Source: Coenobita brevimanus
Lineage: Eukaryota; Arthropoda; Malacostraca; Decapoda; Coenobitidae
Direction: 5' to 3'
NCBI GenBank assembly: GCA_032717465.1
Contig: CM064655.1
Coordinates: 13,125,652 to 13,189,651 of the forward strand
DNA: 64,000 bases
The notes under the pieces were generated by a model. The model was not told the origin of the DNA. It worked only from the letters and a program-made list of their open reading frames with translations, and did not search any database. Both the position numbers and the translations under genes were made by a program. Positions 23,608-34,336 of the stretch are shown piece after piece. Within the stretch, counting starts at the first letter, position 1. Every line of letters begins with the position of its first letter.

Positions 23608-25948
23608 TGAAATATCCACCCGGCGGAGCGAGCACAACACCACCACCCCAGGAGGACATAGGGAGGTAACCCCCACCCCACTAGGAGACGATGGTGAGGT
23701 ACTTCCGCATTCCATACAGGAGGGACATATCTCCCCTGTGACCCGACGTCCCTCTTCCTTGCAGCCAGACCACCAGGCAGTACTCAGACTGAGTGCACTA
23801 CCCTCCAACATAGAGAACACTCACCAGAATCAGGGTGGGACTTGCATTTGTAAAGTCCTAAGTAGGCCCTCGGATGCAGAGTCCACCGGACCTGCCCCTA
23901 AAAGAGGACGAGCCGCTACTAGAGCTTGAAAGTTTACTTCATCCCAGGAGAGCAGCGTCACAGTACCATCCACTGGATCTACTGTAGGAGGAGTGTCAAC
24001 CAGATCTCCTCCTTCTGCCATCCACCTCGGGGAGCCAGCGTGTTAGACCGTTGCACAGATGACCTTTGCTAGGACCCCCCAGGAGGGCGGCGGGCCCCGT
24101 GGTGGTATCCACTGGATCTGCCACAGGGGGAGAGACCACCGGTCGTCCCCCAGCTGCACCATTTCCCGACGGCAGGAAGGCAGCAGAGTCCACCAGACCT
24201 GCAGCAGTAGCCAGAAGGCCCTACGGGAATTCTCCTCTGGCCGTCCCCGGGACGAGTGGTCCCCTGGCAGCGTCCACTGGACCTGTCAAGGAGCATGCAC
24301 CGGATCTCCCACAACCAACCCGGGAGGGAGCCTAGGCAGTGTCCTTCGGACCTGCCTGGCCGAGGAAGTGTCATCTGGACCTTCCTCTTACGCCCCAGTC
24401 CGGAGATTCAGCAGGGACCGCCAGGCCCGCCAAGCCAGGGAACAGGCCACTGGTCATTCCCCCTCCGCGACCCCAGAAGCTCCCTGTGAGGGTGATGCCT
24501 CTCACTGAGCCCGCCCATCCTGTGGCCGAGTGAGGCGCCCCTCCCACCTCCCCTCCTGCACAGAGAGTGGAGACTGCTCCCACACAGGACCCCAGCCAGA
24601 GAGTGCCCAGGACGAGACTACCCCACAGCCAGGTATCCTGTCGCTGTGGCACAGCCCCCAACATACACAGCAGCTGATGGACTCCCCCCGAGCGAGCAGC
24701 TGCAGATCACCCCTGACGGCCTCCTCCAGGCAAGACCGCAGCCCCCAGGCAACAGCAGGCCACTCCTGACGCCCCAGCAGGCTGGACTCCCCCAGTACAG
24801 GCGGCCACAGCCAACTCCTGATGGCTGCCTCCTCCAGGTGAGACTGCAGCCCCAGGGAGGCAACAAGTGTCCAGCAGCCGACCCTTGGCTCGGGCCAGCT
24901 CGGGTCCACCCCCAGGACTCCACCACTACGAAGGCCAGGCACTGTGCTGAGCACCTCCTAGCACTGTTTTACCCTAGCCCAGAGGGCCATCACACTCCCA
25001 GGGCCCCCACCAGAGAGAGGCTGCCCATCACTCCACCCTTCAGCTCGACCCGGACCCCAGACTACGCCACCAGAGACTCACACTGGGAACACACCCCAGA
25101 TGGCCCTCCTCCCACACCTTGCCACCTGCGGCTGCCCATATAGTGGCCACAGGCGCGCCCCTCATACCCACCAATGACCAGCTATATTGTGAGTGTAGTG
25201 CTACAGACTTTGTGTTTGTTCCCCTTCCCTAGTCTGTAAGACATCGCGTCTCTGTGTGTGCCCCCCCCCTTACTTGTATAACCCCCCCCCCCTGTGTGCC
25301 CTAGGCCCTAACAGTGATAATAATCCATGATCCAGCACCATAGCAGTACATCCTGGTATAGTGTAACTATTCTCAGGCCCTCCAGCATGTCGTTCCCTTC
25401 CCCCGTGCAATACATACCTGACCTGACCGTATATCCCAGTCTAGTGTCTAAATATTCTGTTCATACTACAGAGGTGTTTTGTGTTGTAATATGGCGTGCC
25501 AGATCCCGTCTGTGTGACGTGCGTATGGTGTATAGTGATATATCGTATCCAACGAAGTATTGCGTCCATGTCATGCGTGTACTCATACTGTGATATACTG
25601 TATCATGGGCTATATTCTGTACAAATCCCTGTGCGTGTTATATTGAGATACATCTAGTGTCATTTGTCTTAGTGTATTCAGACTCCCTTGTGTGTATTGT
25701 ATCGTGTTATATTTAGTGTAAGTGTACTTTATATTATATTGTGTCATCAAGTGTACATATATTTTGCATAGGTTTGCCCATGTACTTTGTGAATTGTTGT
25801 ACTTTGGTAATATACGTGTAAATCAGGTTAGCCGGTGTTTGAGCCCTATCCCCTTGTCTGTAAACTCTGGCCCGGTCAAGAATAAAGAATCCAAGGCCCG
25901 CACCGTATCTGAACCCAAGGAGTTGGGCACAGAATACGCTGCATAACA
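23608..25948 (+). mobile_element. Solo LTR D1 of a Ty3/gypsy element
   Basis: The 2341-bp unit starts TGAAATATCCACCCGGCGG and ends ATACGCTGCATAACA, flanked by a perfect GAGTA duplication (23603-23607 and 25949-25953). AATAAA lies at 25881-25886 near the end, which gives the orientation. The second copy, D2, is at 45747-49887. The first 1.5 kb is GC-rich with long stop-poor frames on both strands, which are compositional. Confidence 0.8.
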
Positions 25949-25989
25949 GAGTACTGTCTGAAAGCCTCCAAATCTGCAGCTTCAAAATA

Positions 25990-26069
25990 AGATTTAGTGA
26001 AAGTGACAGTTGGTGAATGTGAACAGTAAAACAGAAACAATGCACTAGAAAGTGACGGTCAGTGAATAT
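25990..26069 (+). mobile_element. LTR fragment C, part 1
   Basis: acagtaaaacagaaacaatg and cactagaaagtgacggtcag match element B's 5' LTR at about 39410-39455. The part left of this is missing or unrecognisable. It continues at 26867 after the 793-bp solo LTR, and at 36408 after element A. Confidence 0.6.
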
Positions 26070-26862
26070 TGTTATGAAGGGAGATTTGCCAGTTAGGTAG
26101 TCTCTTACCTTCGAGACGTTTCTGGTCCGTAAGTTCCTGTACGAGTCTGAGTTGCCAGTTAGCCTGCTGTTTGTGAGCGCAGTTATTTCGTAAGTTATGC
26201 CTTAATTAAATGTGCTTTTTCTTAATGTTTTATTTAAATGATTGCTTCTTAAATCATGCAGTTCAAGTTTATATGGTAAATGATTTAGAGAGTTATGTAA
26301 TGTGAGACAACATGTTTTGATATCCGACTTGGCAACTGTTGTTCTCGTAAAATGTAGAAGTTTCGAGAGTAATGCAAGCTTATATAAGATGGTGTAGACA
26401 CTATTACGAGTTGAGTTGGGTTTCAGTTCAGTGTGAGTGAAGTGCCGTCGGTTTTGGTGCAGTGCTGTTAGTGAAGTTTGTGGAGAGTTGCCTTGCAACT
26501 GTCTGTGAAGATTGTGTGTTGTCGGTACTTGTGAAAACAGTGAAGTGTTTACTGAAGTTTGTATATCATCAGGACTTGTAATTAGTGAAATGTTGTCAAG
26601 CATTAAATGTAATAGCAGTTAGTAAAGCTTGCGTAGCTCCAGTGCTTGTGAGAACAGTGAAGTTGGAAAGCATTAAGTGGAATTACTTGGAAAATAAAGA
26701 CACTGAACTTTAAGGATCCAGAGTTTATTTTTGCCTTAGCTGATCTTGTGTACTGCACACCTAAAGGCAGACCATAGGAAGAACAACTCACTGGGCAACG
26801 TCCTTCCTGTACTGAACTACTGCTGTTGGAGCCTGTGCCAGTGTGGGGACTGGGACGTAACA
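26070..26862 (+). mobile_element. 793-bp solo LTR, unrelated to the A-E families
   Basis: Starts TGTTATGAAGGGAG and ends GGGACGTAACA, with ATAT duplicated on both sides (26066-26069, 26863-26866). TATATAAG at 26381 and AATAAA at 26693 give a promoter and polyadenylation signal in LTR order. No internal genes remain, so it is a solo LTR made by recombination. Confidence 0.8.
26381..26388 (+). promoter_or_regulatory. TATA box of the 793-bp LTR
   Basis: TATATAAG in mid-LTR, about 300 bp before AATAAA, as expected for U3/R. Confidence 0.55.
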
Positions 26863-26866
26863 ATAT

Positions 26867-26920
26867 GAAGAGAGAGACAGAAACTATACACCAGAAGGTA
26901 ATGGTCAGTGAATATGAAGT
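26867..26920 (+). mobile_element. LTR fragment C, part 2
   Basis: agacagaaactatacaccag then aaggtaatggtcagtgaata corresponds to agggcagaaaccagtggtca in B's 5' LTR near 39465. It ends where element A is inserted (duplicated GAGAC). Confidence 0.6.
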
Positions 26921-26925
26921 GAGAC

Positions 26926-28971
26926 TTTAATGCTGTGTTTTTAAGGCGACTTCTCGTCGTAAAAACACGAGCTACTGGAACGGGGTCCTTTTGCTAGACC
27001 GGATGTAATGCACTAACAAAGGAACAGGGCATAAAAATAGGCAGTACTTAGGTCCTACTCATTACAGTGTACATACAATGATATTTAGCATATAGGGGAA
27101 CAGAGATACAGGATTACACTCGGCTTCACAGGATGATCACATATATATTAACACTATGGCACAGGGAGATCACGGATATTCTTTAATGTCACCTGGAGGG
27201 TAATTATGCAACTGGGGTTGTTCGTTTGAATTAATTATTATGTCACTTCAAGATAATAATAAACTGGGGCTGTTCACTTGAGATCACTGAGATTGGGGTC
27301 TGTTTCGAGGATATTACCATAATAGAGGTAGGGTGCGGATAGCGACACTCGACACTGTCACCAGGTTGCGGGGACACATACACTTGCCTTTCGGCTCACC
27401 CGCGCACCTACCTCTAGATTCACAGAAAACTCCCTGGTTCCTTGATGGGGGGGAGGGACTGAATTATTTATCAATAGACACTTCTTACCCTGATGGCACG
27501 AGTTTCTGTTAGGCCACTGTTTAATATATTTTCCGTGCAAGCACTGTCACTGTACTCTGGATCACTGTCACTGTCACCGTCTTACCCTTGTTTCCTGGGT
27601 TGTGAGATCACTGTTTCACTTACTGTCAGGGAGGCTCACCTGTCTGGGGCCTCGACCTGAGGGGCGGCTCCTATCTTAGGGCCGCGCCGGTGGGGTGCAG
27701 GGAGGCCCTGTGGTCTGGGGGCCTCGACCTGATCGGGGGCCCTCGGGACTAGGGCCGAACAGCCGGAGCAGTCGGGCCTGCTTCCTCTGCCTCCGGGGAG
27801 TGAGGGAGCCTGGATCTCCGTTGTTGTAGACTGCGGCGGCGGGCCTGGGCGTCCTGGGACTGCGGGTGCTCAGGGGGAGAGGCGCCGTCAGGGCTGGGCT
27901 GCGGCAGCGTCTCCTGCAGGGCTCCGGCAGGGTCAAAGAACTCCCGGGTGTGGGCGGTAGGTCCGTTATTGGGCCTTGCCACCACTCTAGTGTCTCCTCT
28001 GGGCCTATAAGCCTGGATGGCGACGAAGGGCTCCCCGAAGGGAAAGAGGCTAAAGGGAGACTCACGCTCTTCGTGGTCCCTTGAGTGTGTCTATAGGTCT
28101 GAGTCGGGGCTCTCCTTCCCCTATTGTGCACCTTGGCTGCAGCCATGAACTTGCCCGGCGTACAAGGGGACATATAGGGTGATCGAGGTCGCCCTTTCGC
28201 CGTGGCAAGGTACCGCCGGCGTGGTGTTCCTCCCGCAGTAGGAGACAAGCCGGAGTGAGGGGCTCAGAAGCCGCACTCTCTCCAATACGGACAGATCCTA
28301 CCTGCAGGGAATCCTCCACCCTGGTACGTGCCCCGGCCGGAGCCGAGTGTCTGCCTGTACGGAAAGCGACTAACGGGTGAACTGGTTCGCCCGTCCGTTG
28401 CAGCAAGGTACCGACCCCAAGACGCCGCTTCCGTAATTGGGTAGCGCTACACGTACGGTAGCAGGGTCTCTCTACCCTGGACCGTATTCTGGCCGTAGCC
28501 AAAGAGCAACTGGAGAGGGATGCACACAGGCAACTCTCTCTCCTCAGTGTGTTAAGGCCGGAGCCTGGGGTCACCTTCCCCTCTACACACTCTGTTAGGC
28601 CGTAGCCTATGTCTATCACTTTCTCTTTCTTTAGGCCGTAGCCTTGGGCCTCCTGCCCTTGGGCCTCCTGCCCTAGAGGGTGTAACAAGATCGTCAATAC
28701 GGTGTTACCTGGGACTGAATTCTTTTCAGTCCCACCCCTGGTCTGACGATCACTACCCCGCCCACACAGTAGTTCAGTTTCCCTGAACGCCTGGGGTTGG
28801 GGCACTTGCGGGGAATAGGGGCTCAGGGCCGGGATGCCCCGATGACCCTCTTGCCCGGAACTACTAACCTCACCAGTGTGTCCTCCTGGGGTGGTGGTGG
28901 GGTGGCGGCTTGGTGGTGGTGTGGGGGGTGGTGAGGTGGGAGGTCCTGCGGCAGGCACGGCGGGCATTTTA
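26926..28971 (-). repeat. 3' LTR of element A
   Basis: 2046 bp. In element orientation it starts TAAAATGCCCGCC and ends AACACAGCATTAAA. It is the direct repeat of 34337-36402. It lacks 18 bases present near 34460 in the other copy. Confidence 0.88.
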
Positions 28972-28990
28972 CCACCCTCCGCGTCGTTGA
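28972..28990 (-). promoter_or_regulatory. Polypurine tract of element A
   Basis: GCGGAGGGTGG directly before TAAAATGC of the 3' LTR on the minus strand. It is the expected primer site for plus-strand DNA synthesis. Confidence 0.6.
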
Positions 28991-29628
28991 AGTCACAGCC
29001 CCGTGACTGGAGGTGGTAGGTGGTAGAGGTGGCTGTCTGGTAGGCTGGGGTAAGGTGTTGGGTGAAACTGACCCAGTGAGTGGTGAATTGGTTGGGCTCC
29101 TGGTGGGGGTTGAGCGTGAGGTGGAGGGAGGACGGCTGGTTGGTCCGGCGTAGGAGGCGTAGCAGGTGGTCGGTGCCTCTGACTCTGATTGGTGGGTGGT
29201 TGTATGGTTGCCATCGGACTTTCGTCACCTTCATCTCGGGGAATGGTGCCTGGTGGGGAGATGAAATTTGAATGCTGGAGAGTGATGGGAGGTTGGTGGT
29301 TTTATTTGGGCTAATTTGGTGGGAGGAGCGTTGTCCTTTGGGGAATTGGGAATTGGGAAAGTTCCAACGTGCTTGGTGGAGGGGTAGGGTTATGGGGGAT
29401 GTGTTGGGGGTGGGTGGGGAAGGTGGGTTTTGGGGTGGGTGTGTGCTGGGTGGAGGTGTCGGGGTGTATCTTGTGGGTGGGCGTGAGAGTCGTCCTGATC
29501 TGGTGGTGGTAGTGGTTATGGTGGGTGTGGGTGGTGAGGCTGGTTGAGTGCGTGGTGGTGGTGAGGGTGTACGGTGGTGAGGGGGGGGGATGGTTGGTGG
29601 TGCGGTGTGGCGCGTATAATGGGAGTGG

Positions 29629-31059
29629 TCATGAGGAAGGGCGATGGTGGGTGTGGGGGTGGTGTGGCTTTCGGGGGGTGGTGGGCGGCTGTGGTGATGA
29701 GGGCGGCCTGAGTGGAGTGGGTTGAGAGGTGGTGGGTGGAGGGGTGTTTGGTGGGTGAATGTCAGGTTGTGAAGTAGTGGTGGTGGTTTCAGGCTGTGGT
29801 GGTGGTGTATCGGGGGGTGGGCTGGTTGCTGGAGAGTTTGAGGAGGGGGGTGAGAAGGAGTAGGAGTAGGAGTCTGGGGGGTGATTCTGAGAAAGGTCAG
29901 GGAGGCCAGGTGTGCGGGCCGGGGTGGAGGTAGGCTTAGTGCGGGGGTGGGTGGTGTCGGGTGGGTGGAAGGGGCGCACGTGGCGGTTTCTATATGTGCG
30001 GTGTTGTCCTTGTTGATCCACAGTGACTTGGTATGGGTTGGGTACTCGCACAATTTTGTAAGGTCCGTTGAATCGGGGGGAGGTCTTCGGTGGGGTAGGC
30101 AGGTTTGCAGCCACAACAGACTGGACAGGTGTGTATGGGTTGGAGTGGGTTGTGTCAGGTGCTAAGTCTTGTTTTGAGTGTAGGTGGTGGAGGCGGCGTG
30201 TGAGGTGGTGGAGAGGGTCGGTGGTGGAGGGTGGAGTGGGCGGTTGCAGGTGGTGGCGGAGTGGTAGGAGTAGGGGTGATTCTCCAAAGACTCTCTCGTG
30301 TGGGGTTATTCCATCTTCTCTTGGGCATGTATTTAGTCCCCATTGTATGATCTTGACGTGTGCAGGCCAGTCTTCGTTCCCCGTTTGCATAATGCGTGTG
30401 CGGACCTGATTCATAAGGGAGCGATGGCTTCTCTCGAATATGCTGTTGCCTTGGGGCCAGTAGGGGGATGAGTGAGAGATGTATCCGAATATGCTAGCTA
30501 GTTCTTCCCAGATTTTTCCCGTAAATTCTGGAGCATTATCCGAATGAAGGGCCTGTGGAATCCCAAAATAAGGGAAAACATGTCGGGTGAGGGCATCGGC
30601 GACTGATAGTGCGGTGTGATCCTTGGCGGGGAAGGCGATGATGAACTTAGAATATACATCCACGAAGGTAATTATGTACTTGTAGCCTGCTTTTGGTGTG
30701 AGGGGGCCGACGACGTCTAGGGAGAGTAGTTGCCACGGTTTTTGTGCTGTGAGTTTTCCTGTAGGGCCTGGTGTTCGGGTGATGTCCTTTCCAAGGGCAC
30801 ATGCTCGGCATGATTGTATGATCTTCTTTGCGATGGTGGATGGGTTTGGGGTCCAGTACATATCGTTAAAGACTTGTAGCAGCTTCTTCGTTCCCAGGTG
30901 GATGCCGTTGTGGGCATGGAGGTGGAGCATGGTGTTGTGGGCAGTGGCTGGGCTGAGGACAATGTGTCCGTTTGGGTCAAAGAGATGTTTGCCGTGTGGG
31001 TGGAGTTTAGTGAATGTGGTCTGTGGAATCCAGGTGGGGCGTTGTTTATTGTTCCACAT
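29629..31059 (-). CDS. Integrase of element A pol
   Basis: 476 codons in the same frame as RT. The N-terminal zinc module has HLHAHNGIHLGTKKL and CRACALGKD (HHCC, about residues 45-95). The catalytic core has LSLDVVGPLTPKAGYKYI (first Asp), ALHSDNAPEF (second Asp) and FERSHRSLMN (Glu). FNGPYKIVRVPNPYQVTV near residue 325 is the GPY/F module of Ty3/gypsy integrases. The last 120 residues are Pro/Thr/Ser-rich. The upstream part of this domain belongs to the pol polyprotein, so Met at 31059 is not a true start. It joins the cDNA to host DNA, giving the 5-bp GAGAC duplication. Confidence 0.88.
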   Translation of the reverse strand: MWNNKQRPTWIPQTTFTKLHPHGKHLFDPNGHIVLSPATAHNTMLHLHAHNGIHLGTKKLLQVFNDMYWTPNPSTIAKKIIQSCRACALGKDITRTPGPTGKLTAQKPWQLLSLDVVGPLTPKAGYKYIITFVDVYSKFIIAFPAKDHTALSVADALTRHVFPYFGIPQALHSDNAPEFTGKIWEELASIFGYISHSSPYWPQGNSIFERSHRSLMNQVRTRIMQTGNEDWPAHVKIIQWGLNTCPREDGITPHERVFGESPLLLPLRHHLQPPTPPSTTDPLHHLTRRLHHLHSKQDLAPDTTHSNPYTPVQSVVAANLPTPPKTSPRFNGPYKIVRVPNPYQVTVDQQGQHRTYRNRHVRPFHPPDTTHPRTKPTSTPARTPGLPDLSQNHPPDSYSYSFSPPSSNSPATSPPPDTPPPQPETTTTTSQPDIHPPNTPPPTTSQPTPLRPPSSPQPPTTPRKPHHPHTHHRPSS

Positions 31060-31179
31060 TTGGACCAGGTCGGGTTCTGTCTTGATGGCATTGATTGGGA
31101 GACGGGATAGGGCATCGGCGTTGGTGTGGAGTTTACCTGGTTGGTATGCGATTTCGAAGTCATACTCTTCGAGGGTTTC

Positions 31180-32820
31180 TCACCAGCGTATCAGTTGGGC
31201 ATTGTTGGTGTTTGATTGCCGTAGCCATTGTAGGGATTGGTGATCCGTAATGACTACTATGTGGGTGCCTGAGATGTAGGACTTGAAATATTCTAGGGAC
31301 CAGATGATCCCTAGGCACTCACGCTTTGTGGCTGCGTAGTTTCGCTCTGCCGTATTCAGGGTGCGACTGGCACAGGCGATGATGTGTTCTCTCCCATTTT
31401 GTACTTGTGCAAGGACAGCTCCTATGGCGAATAGGGACACGTCAGTATACAGGCGGAATGGGAGGTTGTAGTCTGGGAACGCAACTACCGGGGCGGTGGT
31501 TAATTTTGATTTGAGGGTGGTAAAGGCCGTTTTTCTTGTCTCGGTCCACACAAAAGGCTCACCTTTTTTTGTTAGCTCGTGAAGGGGTTTTGCGATGTCA
31601 GCGAATCCTTTGACGAATCGCCTGTAGTACGATGTTAATCCCAGGAAGGCTCTGATTTCGTGCACGTCGCGGGGCAGGGGGATGTCTGCGATGGCTCGAA
31701 GTTTATCTGGGTCTGGTGAGATGCCTTCGGCATTAATAAGATGTCCCAGGAAAGACACGGATCTCTCCGCCAATATGCATTTCGTTGGTTTCAGCTTTAG
31801 TCCTGCTTGGCGTATGCGGTGAAACACTTGCTTGAGGCGATGAAGGTGGTCGGTCCATGTACGACTAAAAACGATGACGTCGTCGAGGTATGCCAAGCAA
31901 GTCTCCCAGGTTAATCCACTAAGGACGGACCCCATCAAATGGGAGAATGTGGCAGGGGCGTTGCAGAGTCCAAAAGGGAGGACGTTGAATTCATAATGTT
32001 TGCAATTCGATGTGGAGAAGGCAGTTTTGTGTTTGTCGTCGGGATGTACAGGGACTTGCCAGTAACCTGACTGCAGGTCTAAGGTGGAGAACCATGTCGA
32101 GCCATGTAACGAGTCTAGTGAGTCGTCGATGCGTGGTAGGGGAGTGGCATCTTTGATTGTGACATCGTTGACTCGGCGGTAGTCAACACAGAAACGCATT
32201 GTCCCGTCTTTTTTCCTTACGAGTACCACCGGAGAGGACCATGGGCTAGTAGAGTTGGAGATTACGCCGGCATCTAGCATGTCCTGGACCTGCCGGTCTT
32301 CTTCCTCTCATTGCTTAGGATTCTTCCGTCGCGATGGTTGGTGAATTGGAGGTCCGGTCGTGTGTATCTCATGGCTGAGATAGGTGGTATGGCCAAGGTC
32401 GGTTGGACCAGAGGAGAATAGGTCTTGAAAATCCAGGAGGAGTTGTCAGAGGCTGTTGGTTTGGGTCGGGGATAGGTGTGATGGTAGGGCGGGGAGAGTG
32501 GGCGGGTCTGGGGGTGGCGTTTGGCATGGTTCGGCTTCTTCAGTATTGCCGATGATGAGTCCTCTTGGTAGGGTTAGTGGTGTAGTAGCGAGGTTGGCAA
32601 TGCGGATTTCATGGGCATGTGGGGGGAGGAAGGTGGGGCTTACTAAACAGGAAGAGAGTGGTCCGGTGGGGATGGATGGTGAGAAGAGAACGGAGGTATG
32701 GGAAGGTTTGTTTAGTTTTACCCAAGCTTCATGGTGTGGTGGAATGGTGATAGAGGAGGCGACAGTGGCAGGAAAAGATGGGGGGGGATGCAGATGATGT
32801 GTGGTGGGTGGTGGTGACGG
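31180..32820 (-). pseudogene. RT and RNase H of element A pol, two stops
   Basis: TGA at 32308-32310 replaces the Arg of B (KQ-stop-EEED). After it, VVLVRKKDGTMRFCVDYR, LDLQSGYWQVPVHPDDK (Asp of motif A), LPFGLCNAPATF and AYLDDVIVFS (YxDD box) are all present. The thumb and connection contain HLINAEGISPDPDKL and LGLTSYYRRF. RNase H has LYTDVSLFAIGAVLAQ, ASRTLNTAERNYAATKRE (Asp, Glu) and ITDHQSLQWL. TGA at 31180-31182 separates this from integrase in the same frame. RT and RNase H copy the RNA to DNA in the particle. Confidence 0.88.
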
Positions 32821-32851
32821 GGGTCTAGTGGTGTGAGGGGTCGGGTTGGGT

Positions 32852-33394
32852 TTAGGTGTGTGTGTGGTATGGGACAGGTGAGTGTTTGATGGTAGTGTGT
32901 GAGGGTGGGTGTTCTTGTGCCTTCAATGTGTGTTTTTTTTTTCTTTCTTCTTCTTTCTTCTTGACTGCTGCTTGGTTGGGATGGGCTGGACTGAAGTGGA
33001 GGCAGCGTTGATGGCAGTCAATGGTGGCGTGTAATTTCTGGAGGAGGTCCAGCCCTAAATATCCATCATATTGACTGCATGTCGAGTCGAATATGATGAA
33101 TGGGTGGCTAGTGGATAATGGCTGGTGGGTGTGGGTTTGAAGGGCCCGAGTTTCCCCATGGATAGGCAGGGGGCCGTCCCCCGCATCGACGAGGTTGGCT
33201 GAGGTGGGGAAGAGAGGGCCGAATGCACCCATGTGGCGGGAGTAGAAGTGGGAGTAGAGGCACAATCTGGCTGCTCCCGTATCCACTAGTAGACATGCCT
33301 TGACCCCGTTTAGCCAAATCTTGTCATAAACTGGGGGTCTGTAGTTCTGTGAGGTGGCCCCTGCCACCGTGGGGAGGTGCGGGGGCGGGCCTAA
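32852..33394 (-). CDS. Protease domain of element A pol
   Basis: The frame is open in the -1 register from the gag stop (TTA at 33394-33392). LLVDTGAARLCLY is the retropepsin active site (DTG), GETRALQTH follows, and IIFDSTCSQYDGYLGLDLLQKL is the conserved C-terminal part with the G-(L/I)D-L hydrophobic block. The protease cleaves Gag-Pol in the particle. The frame closes at 32852 in a proline/lysine-rich stretch with A-runs, and the RT is in another frame, so a frameshift or indel lies between. Confidence 0.8.
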   Translation of the reverse strand, partial: LGPPPHLPTVAGATSQNYRPPVYDKIWLNGVKACLLVDTGAARLCLYSHFYSRHMGAFGPLFPTSANLVDAGDGPLPIHGETRALQTHTHQPLSTSHPFIIFDSTCSQYDGYLGLDLLQKLHATIDCHQRCLHFSPAHPNQAAVKKKEEERKKKHTLKAQEHPPSHTTIKHSPVPYHTHT

Positions 33395-33396
33395 AA
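33357..33396 (-). promoter_or_regulatory. Putative -1 frameshift site and stem-loop, element A
   Basis: gag ends ATGGATTTTTAG. Protease is open in the -1 frame. Four bases after the stop a stem can form between 33386-33376 and 33368-33357 (GCCCCCGCACC with GGTGGCAGGGGC), with one bulged G and one C-A mismatch. Element B has the same arrangement. Confidence 0.5.
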
Positions 33397-34272
33397 ATCC
33401 ATCTGTTGTGGAGTGGTGTCTTCTTGGTCGTCGTCGTCTGTTCCCGAGTAAAGTTGTGGTGGTGCGTCGTCTTCTGGGGCGTCGTCGTCTATGGAGGAGA
33501 CTTTCTTGCGCCCTTGTTGAAAGGTTCTGCGCCTACTAGCTTTAAGCTGCTCCCTAATGTCGTGTAGAGGGCAGGTGCGACTGCAAGCCGTGAATTCCCA
33601 GGGATTAATAGTGATGAGGTTTCCTTGTTCCCTGGGGTTTGGTCGCTTCTTCTGCGGGTAAGCTCTAGGGACTGTGGGAGGCGGCTCAGTAGTTGGCTGG
33701 TGAGGCGGCAGCTTAGGTTTGGAGGGGGGGTGTTGCTTTGTTGGAAAACGTGTCACCGCGTGGAGTGGCTGTGGTGCGGGGCGGGCGGCGAGCAGACGTC
33801 GGACGAGTTGTAGGTCATTTTCCATGTCCCCTGAGGGGTCGTAGATTGAGAAATGCTCCCTGACTATGCTGGGGAGGATCCTCAATAGAGCATTGAATGT
33901 ATGGATATCCCGGGCATTTGGAGGTGCCTCAGGATAGGCAGCGCTGACGAGGCGCCAAGCCTGGGTGAATGTGTCATCCAGGTTTCCGTCGTAAGTGAGG
34001 GCGTCGAGTTGAGAGAGAGCGACAACTCGGCCTATTGATGGCGTGAATGCCTGTCTCACTATTTGTGAGAATTAGTCCCATGACAGTTCTGGGACGATTT
34101 TTGGTGCGACACTAGTGATTATTTTACCCAGGTTAGGTAGTGTGACTGCAATCTTTTCTCTGTCTGAGTCGAACCCTATGTCCAGGAGGGGTTTGACCAT
34201 GTCTAAATATACATCTATGTCGCACTGGTCCGGGTTGAACCTCGGCAATTGGATGTGTGGTTTGGCTGCCAT
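33391..34272 (-). pseudogene. gag of element A, one in-frame stop
   Basis: ATG at 34272 (MAAKPHIQLPRFNPDQ) starts the same protein as B's gag at 40167. The length is 293 codons, ending TTT TAG at 33391-33393. TAA at 34072-34074 replaces the CAA of element B (WD-stop-FS versus WDQFS). Residues 1-150 are a capsid-like helical region (DVYLDMVKPLLDIGFDSDRE, SQLDALTYDGNLDDTF). The basic C-terminal part has no CCHC knuckle, only CSRTCPLHDIREQLK. Gag packages the element RNA in cytoplasmic particles. It carries a likely -1 frameshift signal at its end. Confidence 0.85.
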
Positions 34273-34319
34273 TGTAAGTTCCCTTTCTGCGTTCCTCCAT
34301 GCGTTACTCGGATCTAGAA

Positions 34320-34336
34320 CCACCGCTTGCCACCAG
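34320..34336 (-). promoter_or_regulatory. Primer binding site of element A
   Basis: Directly after the LTR end comes C then TGGTGGCAAGCGGTGG. TGG would pair with tRNA CCA. The rest resembles the complement of eukaryotic tRNA-Leu 3' ends (CCACCGCTGCCACCA) with one extra A. The tRNA assignment is from memory. Confidence 0.6.

Noticed and set aside
24059..25143. Several 75-165 codon Pro-rich frames on both strands in D1
   Set aside because: Overlapping frames in all registers in GC-rich LTR sequence; no domain recognised and no equivalent frame preserved in D2.
28062..30116. 684-codon minus-strand open frame
   Set aside because: It runs in the wrong frame through the integrase tail and then into the LTR. 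The integrase motifs are in the neighbouring frame, and the LTR half is stop-poor by composition.
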